Notes: a model not told the origin generated them from the letters alone. DNA of 64,000 bases from an uncultured Verrucomicrobiota bacterium (GCA_903826865.1 CAIKGD010000048.1:62001-126000), one strand, 5' to 3'. Positions 42,877 to 51,366 are shown, numbered from the stretch's first letter. Program-made: numbers and translations.

Positions 42877-44355
42877 CTATAAAACCGGCGTCATGAGGCT
42901 GGCCAGGTTTTCGAGCAGGCGGCGATAGGCCGGGCGGTTTTGCCAGTCGGTGAGAAGGACTTCGTCGCTGGAATCGATGTCTTCATGAATGATGTCTTTC
43001 ATGACGTCGGCGAATTCGGCACCATAAACGGCGAGGCAGGTTTCATAGTTCAGGCTGAGGCTGCGTACATCGAGGTTGGCCGTGCCGACGAGGGCGAATT
43101 CCCCGTCCACGACCAGTGCTTTCGCGTGCATGAAGGGCGGACGACGTTCGAAGATGCGCACGCCGGCCAGCAGGAGTTCTTCGTAAAGGGCGCGGCTGGC
43201 GTAACCGGCGCAAAAGTGATTGTTTTTTTCCGGTACCACTAAGCATACATCCACGCCGCGCAGCGCGGCGGAGCGCAGAGCGCGCAGGATATCCGCAGGC
43301 GGCACGAAGTAGGGCGTGACGGCGAGGATTTGTTTTTTGGCGAGTACGATGCTGTTGAAGAAGCTCTCGATGGCGACGTCTTCAGCGGTGGACGGGCCGC
43401 TGTTGATAAGGCGCGCCGTGACTGTTCCGGCGGGTTCGGTGTGCGGAAAATATTCTTCGGTCAGGAGCATCTCCGGCGATTCTTCGGTGATGAAATACCA
43501 GTCGTGCAGGAAGGAGTATTGCAGTTCCTGCACAATGGAACCTTCGGCTTCGAAGTGGTAGTCGCGGATGGGCGGTTTCCCCGGCCGGGTGATGTGCCCG
43601 TCAAGCAGGTTGATGCCGCCGAAAAACCCGGTTTTTCCGTCAACGATAAGTGTTTTGCGATGGTTGCGCAGATTAATCTGGAACTGACGTTTAAGCAGAT
43701 TAGCCTGTGTCCAGCCGGAAACTTTGAAACCGGGTATTTTGCCGGCTTTGCGGAAAAGCCCGCCGAAGAGAGCGCGGGTTGAACCGAAGCGGTCGTAAAG
43801 CAGGCGGACTTGTACACCTTCAGCCGCTTTGGCTGCGAGAGCGTTCATAAACTCGCGGCTGACGGCGTCGTTACCAATGATATAGCTTTGGAGATGGATA
43901 TGGCGTTTGGCGCTGCGGATAGCCGCAAGCATGCGCGGATAGGCTTCATCGCCGTCCACCAGCGGGGTGAGACGGTTGCCGGAGAGTGCGGGATGGTCGG
44001 GGATGAGAGCGTCGAGTGTGCGGTTGAATTCGCGCTGGAATTCGTTTTCAGCCGGCGCCCCGGTCAGTTCATGCCAGTAGGCGCGCGGCGCGGCGGCCTT
44101 TGTGTCTTTGCGGGTTTTCAGCAGGTGTTCATCCGCAAGGAATTTCAGAAAGCCGCGGTCGCCGACGCGGTCGATGCCGAAGCTAAGGTAGAAAAGCGGT
44201 CCAATGATTGGAACCGACCAGGCGATGAATATCCAGAGAAGAGTGGAGCTGGCGTTGCGGCGGCGCTGAAGGCAGTGCATGGCAATCAGCGCAAATATGA
44301 TGGAATGGATGGTCCATCCGGCGATCCATAGGATGGTCTGATGGCTCAGTTGCAT
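42877..44355 (-). CDS. cls: Cardiolipin synthase (phospholipase D superfamily)
   Basis: A 492-residue membrane enzyme that joins two phosphatidylglycerols into cardiolipin and glycerol. Two N-terminal helices (WTIHSIIFALIAMHCL and LLWIFIAWSVPIIGPLFYL) anchor it. Two HKD motifs are intact: NHRKTLIVDGKTGFFGGINL and MHAKALVVDGEFALVGTANL, each HxK(x4)D with the trailing Gly/Asn. The C-terminus has YETCLAVYGAEFADVM. Length is standard. It is downstream of metX by 7 bp on the same strand and could be read with the met operon, though no functional link is known. Confidence 0.93.
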   Translation of the reverse strand: MQLSHQTILWIAGWTIHSIIFALIAMHCLQRRRNASSTLLWIFIAWSVPIIGPLFYLSFGIDRVGDRGFLKFLADEHLLKTRKDTKAAAPRAYWHELTGAPAENEFQREFNRTLDALIPDHPALSGNRLTPLVDGDEAYPRMLAAIRSAKRHIHLQSYIIGNDAVSREFMNALAAKAAEGVQVRLLYDRFGSTRALFGGLFRKAGKIPGFKVSGWTQANLLKRQFQINLRNHRKTLIVDGKTGFFGGINLLDGHITRPGKPPIRDYHFEAEGSIVQELQYSFLHDWYFITEESPEMLLTEEYFPHTEPAGTVTARLINSGPSTAEDVAIESFFNSIVLAKKQILAVTPYFVPPADILRALRSAALRGVDVCLVVPEKNNHFCAGYASRALYEELLLAGVRIFERRPPFMHAKALVVDGEFALVGTANLDVRSLSLNYETCLAVYGAEFADVMKDIIHEDIDSSDEVLLTDWQNRPAYRRLLENLASLMTPVL

Positions 44356-44362
44356 AGATGTC

Positions 44363-45493
44363 TCAGCTGTTCAGCGCCTCCCGGATATCATTTTCGTAAA
44401 GGTGCGGTTCCAGCAGGAAGGAGTCGTGGCCTTTATTTGAATGTACGGTGACATGCTTGACCGGAACGCAGCCTTCTTCGAGCTTTTTCCGGTAGTATTC
44501 CTGTTCTTCAGGATAGAAGCAGTAGTCGTCGTCGATGGTGAAAATCAGATAGTGCTGGTTTTTGCAGTGCTTGAACAAGGTGGCGTAATCCGGCGCGCCG
44601 GTATCGCGCAGCAGGTGGTAATCCGACCAGGCGGCGATGATCTGCAGATAGGTGTTGGCATCGAAACGGCGCACGAGTTTGCGACCCTGATGCAGGATGT
44701 AGGATTCGAGCGGCGTGCGGACTTTGTACCACGAAAACTCATCATATTCCTGCTCCCAGCGGTTGTGGGCGCGCTCCTCGATGAAGTCGAGTGATACATA
44801 AGTTTTGTGCGAAATCATCCGGGCCAGTGCGAGCCCGCGCGCGGGCGGTTTGCCGTCGTAGTAGTCACCGTTGCGGAAGTTCGGATCGTTTTCGATGGCC
44901 AGAATCTGCTCAATGTTGTGGGCACGGATCAGTGTGGTCGGTTCAATGCCGCAGGCAATGGCGATAATGCGATCCGTGAGTTGCGGGTATCGTGCGGCCA
45001 GATTGGCGGTGAGCATGCCGCCGAGCGATGCGCCGAGGATGGCGTGCAGCTTTTTAATACCAAGGTGCGCAAGAAGCGGAAGTTGTGAATCTACAATATC
45101 GCTGAAGTGAATATGGGGGAAGCTGCCGCCGTAGGGCTTGCCGGTGGCGGGATTGATCGAGGACGGTCCGGTACTGCCGTAGCATCCGCCGAAATAGTTA
45201 ACGCAGATTACAAAAAAGCGGCTGGTATCAATTATTTTTTCCGGGCCGATGAAGTCGCTCCACCAGCCGGTGTGACACTCGGGGTTCCATTTTTCGCCGA
45301 CGCCGGGTACGGCAGGATTTAAGCCGGCGGCGTGTTGTGAGCCGGAAAGCGCGTGAAACAGCAGAATGGCGTTGTCGCACTTTTCATTGAGTGCGCCATA
45401 CGTTTCATACGCCAGTGTAACGGGGCCGAAGCTGATTCCGCTCCGCAGCGTTAACGTGTCGTAAGTGAAGAACTGTGTTTCAACGTTTTTCAT
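44363..45493 (-). CDS. metX: Homoserine O-acetyltransferase
   Basis: A 376-residue alpha/beta hydrolase that acetylates homoserine from acetyl-CoA, the first methionine-specific step. Family features: LAYETYGALNEKCDNAILLF, HALSGSQHAAG, GGCYGSTGPSSINPATGKPY (MetX signature), nucleophile Ser in LGASLGGM, and the catalytic His in SNKGHDSFLLEPH near the C-terminus. Some MetX-like proteins use succinyl-CoA; this cannot be told by eye. It follows metY on the same strand, with an inverted heptad repeat filling the gap, and is probably under the same SAM-responsive leader. Confidence 0.94.
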   Translation of the reverse strand: MKNVETQFFTYDTLTLRSGISFGPVTLAYETYGALNEKCDNAILLFHALSGSQHAAGLNPAVPGVGEKWNPECHTGWWSDFIGPEKIIDTSRFFVICVNYFGGCYGSTGPSSINPATGKPYGGSFPHIHFSDIVDSQLPLLAHLGIKKLHAILGASLGGMLTANLAARYPQLTDRIIAIACGIEPTTLIRAHNIEQILAIENDPNFRNGDYYDGKPPARGLALARMISHKTYVSLDFIEERAHNRWEQEYDEFSWYKVRTPLESYILHQGRKLVRRFDANTYLQIIAAWSDYHLLRDTGAPDYATLFKHCKNQHYLIFTIDDDYCFYPEEQEYYRKKLEEGCVPVKHVTVHSNKGHDSFLLEPHLYENDIREALNS

Positions 45494-45505
45494 AGTGGTG
45501 GGCGA

Positions 45506-45585
45506 AATATGAACTATGAACGATGAACTATGGAAGCGGTATTTTCACCGAATCCACAGTCATCATTCATAATTCATAGCGCATC
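45506..45585. repeat. Inverted heptad repeat between metY and metX
   Basis: The left arm AATATGA ACTATGA ACGATGA ACTATGG (45506-45533) and the right arm AGTCATC ATTCATA ATTCATA GCGCATC (45558-45585) are inverted heptads that can pair. It lies inside the metY-metX transcript and could act as a processing or attenuation point. Confidence 0.75.
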
Positions 45586-45588
45586 TTC

Positions 45589-46863
45589 CTATTTTAACGC
45601 CTGCTTGAGGTCGGCAAGAATGTCGTCGATGTGCTCAAGCCCGACCGATAGACGGACGAGACCGGGCGTGATGCCGCCTGCCGCCTGCTGTTCGGGAGTA
45701 AGCTGCGAGTGCGTCGTGGTGGCCGGATGAATCGCCAGACTCTTTGCGTCGCCGACGTTGGCGAGGTGCGAAAAAATCTTAAGCTTTTCAATGAATTTTT
45801 TGCCGGCTTTTTCGCCGCCTTTGACTTCAAAGACCACCGTTGCGCCGAATCCGTTTTTAAACAGTTTCTTTGCGATCTTATACGACGGATGGCTTTCGAG
45901 TCCCGGGAAGCGGACCCATTCGACTTCGGCCTGTTTTTCCAGAAACTTCGCAACAGCCAGCGCGTTTTCGCCGTGGCGCTCCATGCGCAGAGCCAGCGTC
46001 TCAATGCCTTGCAGGAACTGCCACGCGTTATCGGGCGAAAGGCAGGCGCCGAGGTTGCGCAGCGGAACCAGCCTCATCCTCAGGATGTAGGCGAGCGGAG
46101 CCAGTGAGGGCGGCAGGTCGTGCGCGTAGCGGATGCCGTGATAGCTGTCGTCCGGCTCGGAAAGCAGAGGATGTTTGCCGGCTGCCCAGTTGAATTTGCC
46201 GGAGTCCACCACGATGCCGCCGATGCCGTTGCCGTGTCCGCCCAGCCATTTGGTGAGCGAATGCACAACAATATCCGCGCCGTGTTCAATCGGGCGCAGC
46301 AGATGCGGCGTGGTGAAAGTGCTGTCCACGATCAGCGGCAGACCGTTGGCGTGCGCGATTTTCGCGATCGCTTCAATATCTGACACGTCGAGCGACGGAT
46401 TGCCGATGGTTTCGGTGTAGAGCGCCTTCGTTTTTTTCGTAATTGCTTTGGCGAAGTTTTGCGGATCGGACGGATCGACAAACTTCACGGTAATGCCCAG
46501 CTGCGGCAGGATATTGTTGAACTGCGTGTAAGTTCCGCCGTAGAGGTTGCTCGACGATACAATCTCATCGCCCGCCTGTGCGAGATTGATGACGCTGTAG
46601 AAGATGGCGGCCGTGCCGGACGCCAGCGCCAGAGCGCCGGCTCCGCCTTCGAGCGCCGCGACGCGCTGTTCGAGCACATCGTTCGTCGGGTTCATCAGCC
46701 GCGTATAAATGTTGCCCAGCTCTTTAAGGCCGAACAAGTTTGCGGCGTGCTCGGTGTCCCGGAAGACATAAGCACTGGTTCTGTAGACCGGAACCGCACA
46801 GCTGCCTGTTGAGTCCGGGGAGTAGCCGGCATGAAGCGCCAGCGTTTCGGTGTTCTTACTCAT
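45589..46863 (-). CDS. metY: O-acetylhomoserine sulfhydrylase
   Basis: A 424-residue PLP enzyme of the Cys/Met-metabolism family that makes homocysteine (or methionine with methanethiol) from O-acetylhomoserine and sulfide. Motifs: ETLALHAGYSPDSTGS at the start, EGGAGALALASGTAAIFYSV, SSNLYGGTYTQF, the PLP Lys in VVHSLTKWLGGHGNGIGG, and the C-terminal RLSVGLEHIDDILADLKQAL. Length over 420 and the inserts are typical of MetY rather than MetB/MetC. It is the first gene of metY-metX and has a SAM-I-like riboswitch and an SD-covering hairpin upstream. Confidence 0.94.
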   Translation of the reverse strand: MSKNTETLALHAGYSPDSTGSCAVPVYRTSAYVFRDTEHAANLFGLKELGNIYTRLMNPTNDVLEQRVAALEGGAGALALASGTAAIFYSVINLAQAGDEIVSSSNLYGGTYTQFNNILPQLGITVKFVDPSDPQNFAKAITKKTKALYTETIGNPSLDVSDIEAIAKIAHANGLPLIVDSTFTTPHLLRPIEHGADIVVHSLTKWLGGHGNGIGGIVVDSGKFNWAAGKHPLLSEPDDSYHGIRYAHDLPPSLAPLAYILRMRLVPLRNLGACLSPDNAWQFLQGIETLALRMERHGENALAVAKFLEKQAEVEWVRFPGLESHPSYKIAKKLFKNGFGATVVFEVKGGEKAGKKFIEKLKIFSHLANVGDAKSLAIHPATTTHSQLTPEQQAAGGITPGLVRLSVGLEHIDDILADLKQALK

Positions 46864-46869
46864 TTCTGT

Positions 46870-46902
46870 CCCTCTCTTTACTATGTTCAGTTATAGAGAG
46901 GG
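46870..46902 (-). promoter_or_regulatory. Shine-Dalgarno-covering hairpin of the metY leader
   Basis: On the minus strand CCCTCTCT (46902-46895) can pair with AGAGAGGG (46877-46870), the latter being the purine-rich ribosome-binding site a few bases before the metY ATG. It is a likely expression platform: if the hairpin forms, translation is blocked. Confidence 0.6.
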
Positions 46903-46944
46903 CGGAGGTGAGATGCGGTTGATCATCAACTTTCCCCTTGCGGG

Positions 46945-47024
46945 GCGCATCGCCTTTTGCAAGGCCGTGGCACCTTTTGTTGTCAGGTTGCCGGGCGTTA
47001 ACCTCACGCCTCTCTTAATGCATG
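46945..47024 (-). promoter_or_regulatory. SAM-I-like riboswitch upstream of metY
   Basis: Read on the minus strand, the leader has TTAAGAGAGGCG, GCCCGGCAACC, AAAAGGTGCCA and a closing GATGC in the order of the SAM-I clan aptamer. GCAT at 47021-47018 and ATGC at 46950-46947 form the base helix; GCC-TTGCAAAA-GGC is a P4-like stem. The P2 arm is short (GGCG...CGCC), unlike the long P2 with kink-turn of standard SAM-I. Location upstream of metY-metX fits repression by S-adenosylmethionine. Covariance-model scoring would settle the subclass. Confidence 0.7.
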
Positions 47025-47354
47025 GAACACAAGTTACGCTTTTCTGTGAAACTGTCAAATAAAAATCTGATGAAAAGGATAACTAATACCGTGAATACAA
47101 AGTTAATCAATATTTTCAGGGTTTTTAAATACCATCAACCAATTCAAACGTCTGGTAAAGCCGTTAAGGTGTACAACATATGCAGTTTTTTTGCAGTTGC
47201 AGACGGACTCGTTTTGTTGCAGGACGCAACATTCGCTGCCCAGCAGGTTTTACCGGGGCACTCAAAAGCATTGCCAATAGAACAGACTGAAGGAACATCC
47301 GGCTTTCGCCTTGAGCTTCAACGGGTTTGGGGTAAAGTCGGCGCTCACTGAAAA

Positions 47355-47439
47355 GGCATTAGGCTTTGAGCCTTAGACCTTAGGGTTTTGGAAATCTGTA
47401 TTTGCCTGAAGCCTCAAGTCTAAAGTCTCAGGCCTGCCC
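47355..47439. repeat. Inverted heptad repeat upstream of hom
   Basis: The left arm GGCATTA GGCTTTG AGCCTTA GACCTTA GGGTTTT (47355-47389) and the right arm CCTGAAG CCTCAAG TCTAAAG TCTCAGG CCTGCCC (47405-47439) are inverted heptads. The right arm ends 12 bp before the hom ATG, so the hairpin could affect hom translation. Confidence 0.8.
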
Positions 47440-47451
47440 GAAGGGCGATTT

Positions 47452-48738
47452 ATGAAAGAAGTAAAAATAGGCATTCTGGGGTTCGGCACGGTCGGTGCGG
47501 GCGTGGTTGAGGGTATCCTCAAAAACGGCGAACTGATGGCGCAGCGCACCGGTATTTTTCCGAAGATCGGGAAAATCGCCGACCTCGACATTAAAAGCGA
47601 CCGCGGCGTCAAAGTGGATAAAGCCATTCTGACGACCGACGCGCTTTCTGTGATCAACGATCCGGAAATTGATGTGATCGTCGAACTGATCGGCGGCGTC
47701 AGGATCGCCAGGGATTTTGTGCTGCGAGCCTTGGAGAACGGCAAACCGGTGGTAACCGCTAATAAAGCACTGCTGGCCGAGGCCGGCCGCGAACTGTTTG
47801 AAGCCTCCGCAAAAAGCGGCGCAGGACTCTATTTCGAGGCCAGCGTCGGCGGCGGCATTCCGGTGCTCCGCGCTCTGCGCGACGGGCTGGTCGGCAACCG
47901 GATTAAAAGCATGTACGGCATTTTGAACGGAACCTGCAATTACATCCTGACCCGCATGGAGCGCGAAGGACTCGATTTTGACGCGGTGCTGGCCGACGCC
48001 CAGAAGCTCGGCTATGCCGAAACGCCGCCGGATCTGGATATTGACGGTATCGATACCGCGCACAAAGCGGTGGTGTTGGCTTCGCTGGCGTACGGCGCGC
48101 CGGTTTCGATGGATGCGTTCACGATTGAAGGCATCCGCGGACTGTCGCACCGCGAAATTGAATATGCCGGTGAACTGGGCTACCGCATAAAACTGCTGGC
48201 GGCCATTCGCGAAGTGAACGGCGAAATCGAAATGCGCGTGGAACCTTCACTGGTGCCGAAGAAGCACCTGCTGGCGTCGGTGCACGATGCGTACAACGCG
48301 GTTTTTATCGAAGGCGATGTGGTTGGCAGCACGCTCTATTACGGGCGCGGCGCAGGCCGTCTGCCGACCGCCAGTGCGGTGATCGGCGACATCATGGAAG
48401 CAGCGGCGGGCAAAGGCGGATGCAGCGCATGGCTGCTGAACCATAAAGTGCTGCCGGTGTGCGACGCGAAGAATATTTCAATTCGCTGTTATCTGCGGTT
48501 GTCGCTGAAGGATCAGCCGGACGTGATCGCTCAGGTCGCGCATGTGCTCGGCAAAAACAAGATCAGCATCGCGTCGATGATTCAAAAAGAGCAAAACGCC
48601 GGCGAACAGGTGCCGGTGGTGTTTCTGACCCACAAGGCGCTGGAAAAGAATTATGCCGTCGCGATGGAAGAAATTGAAGCGCTGGATGTCGTAGACGGCA
48701 AGCCTGTTCGCATGGCAATCGAGGACTTTGAGGGATAA
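47452..48738 (+). CDS. hom: Homoserine dehydrogenase
   Basis: A 428-residue NAD(P)-dependent enzyme reducing aspartate semialdehyde to homoserine, the branch point to methionine and threonine. The Rossmann start is IGILGFGTVGAGVVEGI; VVTANKALLAEAGREL, EASVGGGIPVLRALRDGL, GILNGTCNYILTRM and the DPPDLDIDGIDTAHK-like block (here TPPDLDIDGIDTAHK) are family hallmarks. A C-terminal ACT domain (about 345-425, YLRLSLKDQPDVIAQVAHVL) suggests feedback control by threonine. A GxxExxY cassette separates it from lysC, which may once have been its direct neighbour. Confidence 0.95.
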   Translation: MKEVKIGILGFGTVGAGVVEGILKNGELMAQRTGIFPKIGKIADLDIKSDRGVKVDKAILTTDALSVINDPEIDVIVELIGGVRIARDFVLRALENGKPVVTANKALLAEAGRELFEASAKSGAGLYFEASVGGGIPVLRALRDGLVGNRIKSMYGILNGTCNYILTRMEREGLDFDAVLADAQKLGYAETPPDLDIDGIDTAHKAVVLASLAYGAPVSMDAFTIEGIRGLSHREIEYAGELGYRIKLLAAIREVNGEIEMRVEPSLVPKKHLLASVHDAYNAVFIEGDVVGSTLYYGRGAGRLPTASAVIGDIMEAAAGKGGCSAWLLNHKVLPVCDAKNISIRCYLRLSLKDQPDVIAQVAHVLGKNKISIASMIQKEQNAGEQVPVVFLTHKALEKNYAVAMEEIEALDVVDGKPVRMAIEDFEG

Positions 48739-48741
48739 TGG

Positions 48742-49174
48742 AACCGCGAATAGACGCGAATGCACACGAATATCAAGTTGCAAGAGCAGGAGATAGTTTA
48801 TCAGATTGCCGGATGTGCAATGGAAGTCCTCAATGTGATCGGTCACGGACTGCGGGAAAAAACCTATGAACGGGCGCTTTGCCGGGAATTCGATCTTCAG
48901 GGAATAAAATATTCACAGCAGACTGTTTTCCCGGTTGAATACAAAGGGGAAATGATAGATGAGTATATTCCGGATCTCATAGTTGAGGGTCGGATTGTTA
49001 TCGACGCAAAAACAATTGATGGTATCGGGAAAAACGAGGTTGGGCAGATGCTCAACTATCTGAAGATCATAAAGTTGAATGTAGGTTTGATTATAAATTT
49101 TAAAAATCCGAAGTTGGAGTGGAAGCGGGTTCTGCTGAGTGAACATTCGCGTTAATTCGTGTCCATTCGCGGTT
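48742..49174. mobile_element. GxxExxY cassette with inverted decamer ends
   Basis: The left end has three 10-bp units AACCGCGAAT AGACGCGAAT GCACACGAAT (48742-48771) and the right end ATTCGCGTTA ATTCGTGTCC ATTCGCGGTT (49145-49174), the reverse-complement type. The outermost units are exact inverted copies. Together they enclose a single gene. The 433-bp unit sits between hom and lysC, two genes of one pathway, as an insertion would. No transposase and no target duplication were seen, so mobility is inferred. Confidence 0.6.
48760..49155 (+). CDS. GxxExxY protein
   Basis: A 131-residue protein of the GxxExxY family (PF13366-like). The name motif is GLREKTY within VIGHGLREKTYERALCREF. The core EYIPDLIVEGRIVIDAKTID has the strand-turn-strand of a PD-(D/E)xK nuclease fold (Asp in PDL, then D-A-K), and VGQMLNYLKIIKLNVGLIIN and LEWKRVLLSEHS are also typical. 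Catalytic activity is not established for the family. The start codon (within the left decamer repeat) and the last codons (within the right repeat) are both supplied by the repeats, so the gene and the cassette are one unit. Confidence 0.85.
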   Translation: MHTNIKLQEQEIVYQIAGCAMEVLNVIGHGLREKTYERALCREFDLQGIKYSQQTVFPVEYKGEMIDEYIPDLIVEGRIVIDAKTIDGIGKNEVGQMLNYLKIIKLNVGLIINFKNPKLEWKRVLLSEHSR

Positions 49175-49189
49175 GAATTGAGGTCGAAA

Positions 49190-50542
49190 ATGAAAGTAGT
49201 GAAATTCGGCGGAACATCCGTCGCCAATGCAGAACAGATTTCGAAGATCATTAAAATTGTCACTGCCGACGCCGACCGCCGCATCGTGGTGGTTTCCGCG
49301 CCGGGTAAGCGGGACAAAGCCGACACCAAGGTCACCGACCTGCTGATCGCGCTGGCCAACACCGTGATCGCCGGAAAAAACTTCGAGGCCGATCTGATGG
49401 CGGTGGTAAACCGCTACGCCGAAATCCAGCGCGACCTGAAACTGCCGGAAGCGGTGACCGGAACCATCGAAGCCGATTTGCGCGGACGCATTAAAGGCCG
49501 CGGCAAAAACGACGCCCAGTTCATGGACGCGATGAAAGCCGCCGGCGAAGACTGCGCCGCCCGCGTAATCGCCGAAGCTTTTACCAAGGCCGGATTCCCG
49601 GCTAAATATGTCAATCCCGGCGATGCGGGCATGCTGTTGAGCGATGACTTTGGCAACGCGCAGGTGCTCGACGAGTCGTATGCGAAACTGGCCGCACTGA
49701 AAAACGTCAAAGAAATCGTGATTTTTCCCGGTTTCTTCGGCGTCACCAAAGGCGGTGACGTGGCGACTTTCCCTCGCGGCGGATCGGATATCACCGGCGC
49801 GATTCTCGCGGCGGCGGTCAAAGCCGATGTCTATGAAAATTTCACCGACGTGGATTCCGTCTGTTCGATGGATCCGCGCATCATTGAAAATCCGCCCGCC
49901 ATTGACTGCATGACTTACCGCGAAATGCGCGAACTTTCCTATGCCGGGTTCGGCGTTTTTCACGACGAGGCGATTGTTCCCGCCGTTCGCGCCAACATTC
50001 CGATCTGCATCAAGAATACCAATAATCCGGCGGCTCCCGGCACGATGGTTGTGCCGAAGCGCGCGCCCGGTGAGCGGACGGTGGTTGGTATTTCGAGCGC
50101 GCCCGGTTTCTGCGCCATCTACATTGATAAATATATGATGAACCGCGAAATCGGTTTCGGCCGCCGCCTGCTCCAGATTCTGGAAGACGAAAAAATATCT
50201 TTCGAACACACGCCGTCAGGGATTGATAATATTTCCGCGATTCTCTCTTCGGCCAATCTGACTCCGGCTAAACAGGAAAAGGTTGTGGCCCGCATCAAAA
50301 CTGAGCTGAAACCCGATGCGGTGCTGGTTGAACACGGACTGGCGCTGATTATGGTTGTAGGCGAAGGGATGCACTATACGCCCGGTATGGCGGCTAAAGC
50401 CACGCAGGCCATGTCCGCCGCCGGCGTGAACCTGGAAATGATCAATCAGGGCGCGTCCGAAATCAGCATGATGTTCGCCGTCAAAAACGACGACCGTGAA
50501 AAAGCTCTTCGCGCTCTCGGCAAAGCATTTTTCGGGATTTAA
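49190..50542 (+). CDS. lysC: Aspartate kinase
   Basis: A 450-residue enzyme phosphorylating aspartate, the first step to lysine, threonine and methionine. The ATG at 49190 has GAGG about 8 bases upstream. Motifs: KVVKFGGTSVANAEQISK, the SAPGKRDKADTKVTDLL segment, FPGFFGVTKGGDVATFPRGG and SDITGAILAAAVKADVYENF, then FGVFHDEAIVPAVRANIPI. The last about 150 residues carry two ACT domains (ISSAPGFCAIYIDKYMM and ALIMVVGEGMHYTPGM), implying feedback by amino acids. It is monofunctional, unlike ThrA-type fusions. It follows the GxxExxY cassette by 15 bp. Confidence 0.95.
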   Translation: MKVVKFGGTSVANAEQISKIIKIVTADADRRIVVVSAPGKRDKADTKVTDLLIALANTVIAGKNFEADLMAVVNRYAEIQRDLKLPEAVTGTIEADLRGRIKGRGKNDAQFMDAMKAAGEDCAARVIAEAFTKAGFPAKYVNPGDAGMLLSDDFGNAQVLDESYAKLAALKNVKEIVIFPGFFGVTKGGDVATFPRGGSDITGAILAAAVKADVYENFTDVDSVCSMDPRIIENPPAIDCMTYREMRELSYAGFGVFHDEAIVPAVRANIPICIKNTNNPAAPGTMVVPKRAPGERTVVGISSAPGFCAIYIDKYMMNREIGFGRRLLQILEDEKISFEHTPSGIDNISAILSSANLTPAKQEKVVARIKTELKPDAVLVEHGLALIMVVGEGMHYTPGMAAKATQAMSAAGVNLEMINQGASEISMMFAVKNDDREKALRALGKAFFGI

Positions 50543-50586
50543 CTTAATTTCGGTGAGCGGGAGATGACGAAGCATCAGGACGCTGT

Positions 50587-51366
50587 ATGAAACAAAAAAT
50601 AACTGCGTGTATTATTACCAAAAATGAAGAGGCGAAAATCAGGCGCTGCCTCAAGAGTCTGGTATGGTGCGATGAAATTATCGTGGTGGACAGCTTCAGT
50701 TCCGACCGGACTGTCGAAATCGCCCGCGAATTTTCAAGCAGGGTTTTTGAGCGCGAGTGGGCCGGTTACGCCGCGCAGAAGCAGTTTGCCTGGGATCAGG
50801 CGTCGAACGAATGGGTCTTTTGGGTTGATGCCGATGAAGAGGTCTCTGACGCGCTTCGGGATGAGATTATCCGGCGTTTCGAATCCGGCAGTCTGCCCGA
50901 TGGATTCGAGATGCCAAGAATGGTACATTATCTTGGGCAATGGATTCGGCATGGTAACTGGTATCCAGATGTGAAACTAAGGCTGTTCCGGCGGAGTGCC
51001 GTCAGGGTTTCCGGCCGGCGCATCCATGAAAAAGCCGAAGTGGACGGGGCGACGGAGCGCTTAAAAAATCTTCTTTTTCACTACACCTACGACAGCATTG
51101 CCGACCAGCTGGATACAATCATCCGGTTTTCAAAGCTTTCTGCGGAGGAAAAATTTTCCAGCGGCAAGCGCTGCCGGTGGACGGATCTTTTTTTCCGTCC
51201 GGCGAGTATATTTATTCGCGGTTATTTTATTAAGCAGGGCTTTCTGGATGGAATGCGCGGAATGGTAATTGCCATAATGAATGCAGTGGATACTGCGTTG
51301 AAGTACGCCTGTCTCTATGAAATGCAAACAGCCGGGAAAACAACAAACAGCCGGTCGGTACAATGA
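50587..51366 (+). CDS. Family 2 glycosyltransferase, WaaE/KdtX-like
   Basis: A 259-residue GT2 enzyme. The start KITACIITKNEEAKIRRCL, the DSFSSDRTVEIAREF motif, ANEQ-like WAGYAAQKQFAWDQASNEW, the metal-binding VFWVDADEEVSDALRDEI, and NWYPDVKLRLFRRS match the LPS core beta-1,4-glucosyltransferase WaaE/KdtX family. Near the C-terminus FIRGYFIKQGFLDGMRG is a conserved amphipathic membrane-binding part. It is first of two plus-strand sugar-transfer genes (4-bp overlap with the next) and probably modifies the inner core. Confidence 0.88.
   Translation: MKQKITACIITKNEEAKIRRCLKSLVWCDEIIVVDSFSSDRTVEIAREFSSRVFEREWAGYAAQKQFAWDQASNEWVFWVDADEEVSDALRDEIIRRFESGSLPDGFEMPRMVHYLGQWIRHGNWYPDVKLRLFRRSAVRVSGRRIHEKAEVDGATERLKNLLFHYTYDSIADQLDTIIRFSKLSAEEKFSSGKRCRWTDLFFRPASIFIRGYFIKQGFLDGMRGMVIAIMNAVDTALKYACLYEMQTAGKTTNSRSVQ

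Larger units (their letters stand above)
46864..47451. other. 588-bp intergenic region between metY and hom
   Basis: The left part (46864-47024) holds the metY leader with the SAM-I-like riboswitch. The right end (47355-47439) is an inverted heptad repeat upstream of hom. The middle, about 47040-47350, contains an open frame of low coding quality on the plus strand with no family resemblance; I see no convincing gene there. The hom promoter is probably in this stretch. Confidence 0.6.

Noticed and set aside
47022-47351. Plus-strand open frame of about 109 codons between metY and hom
   Set aside because: It overlaps the 5' end of the metY riboswitch, has no recognisable family and ends at the heptad repeat; coding quality is poor.
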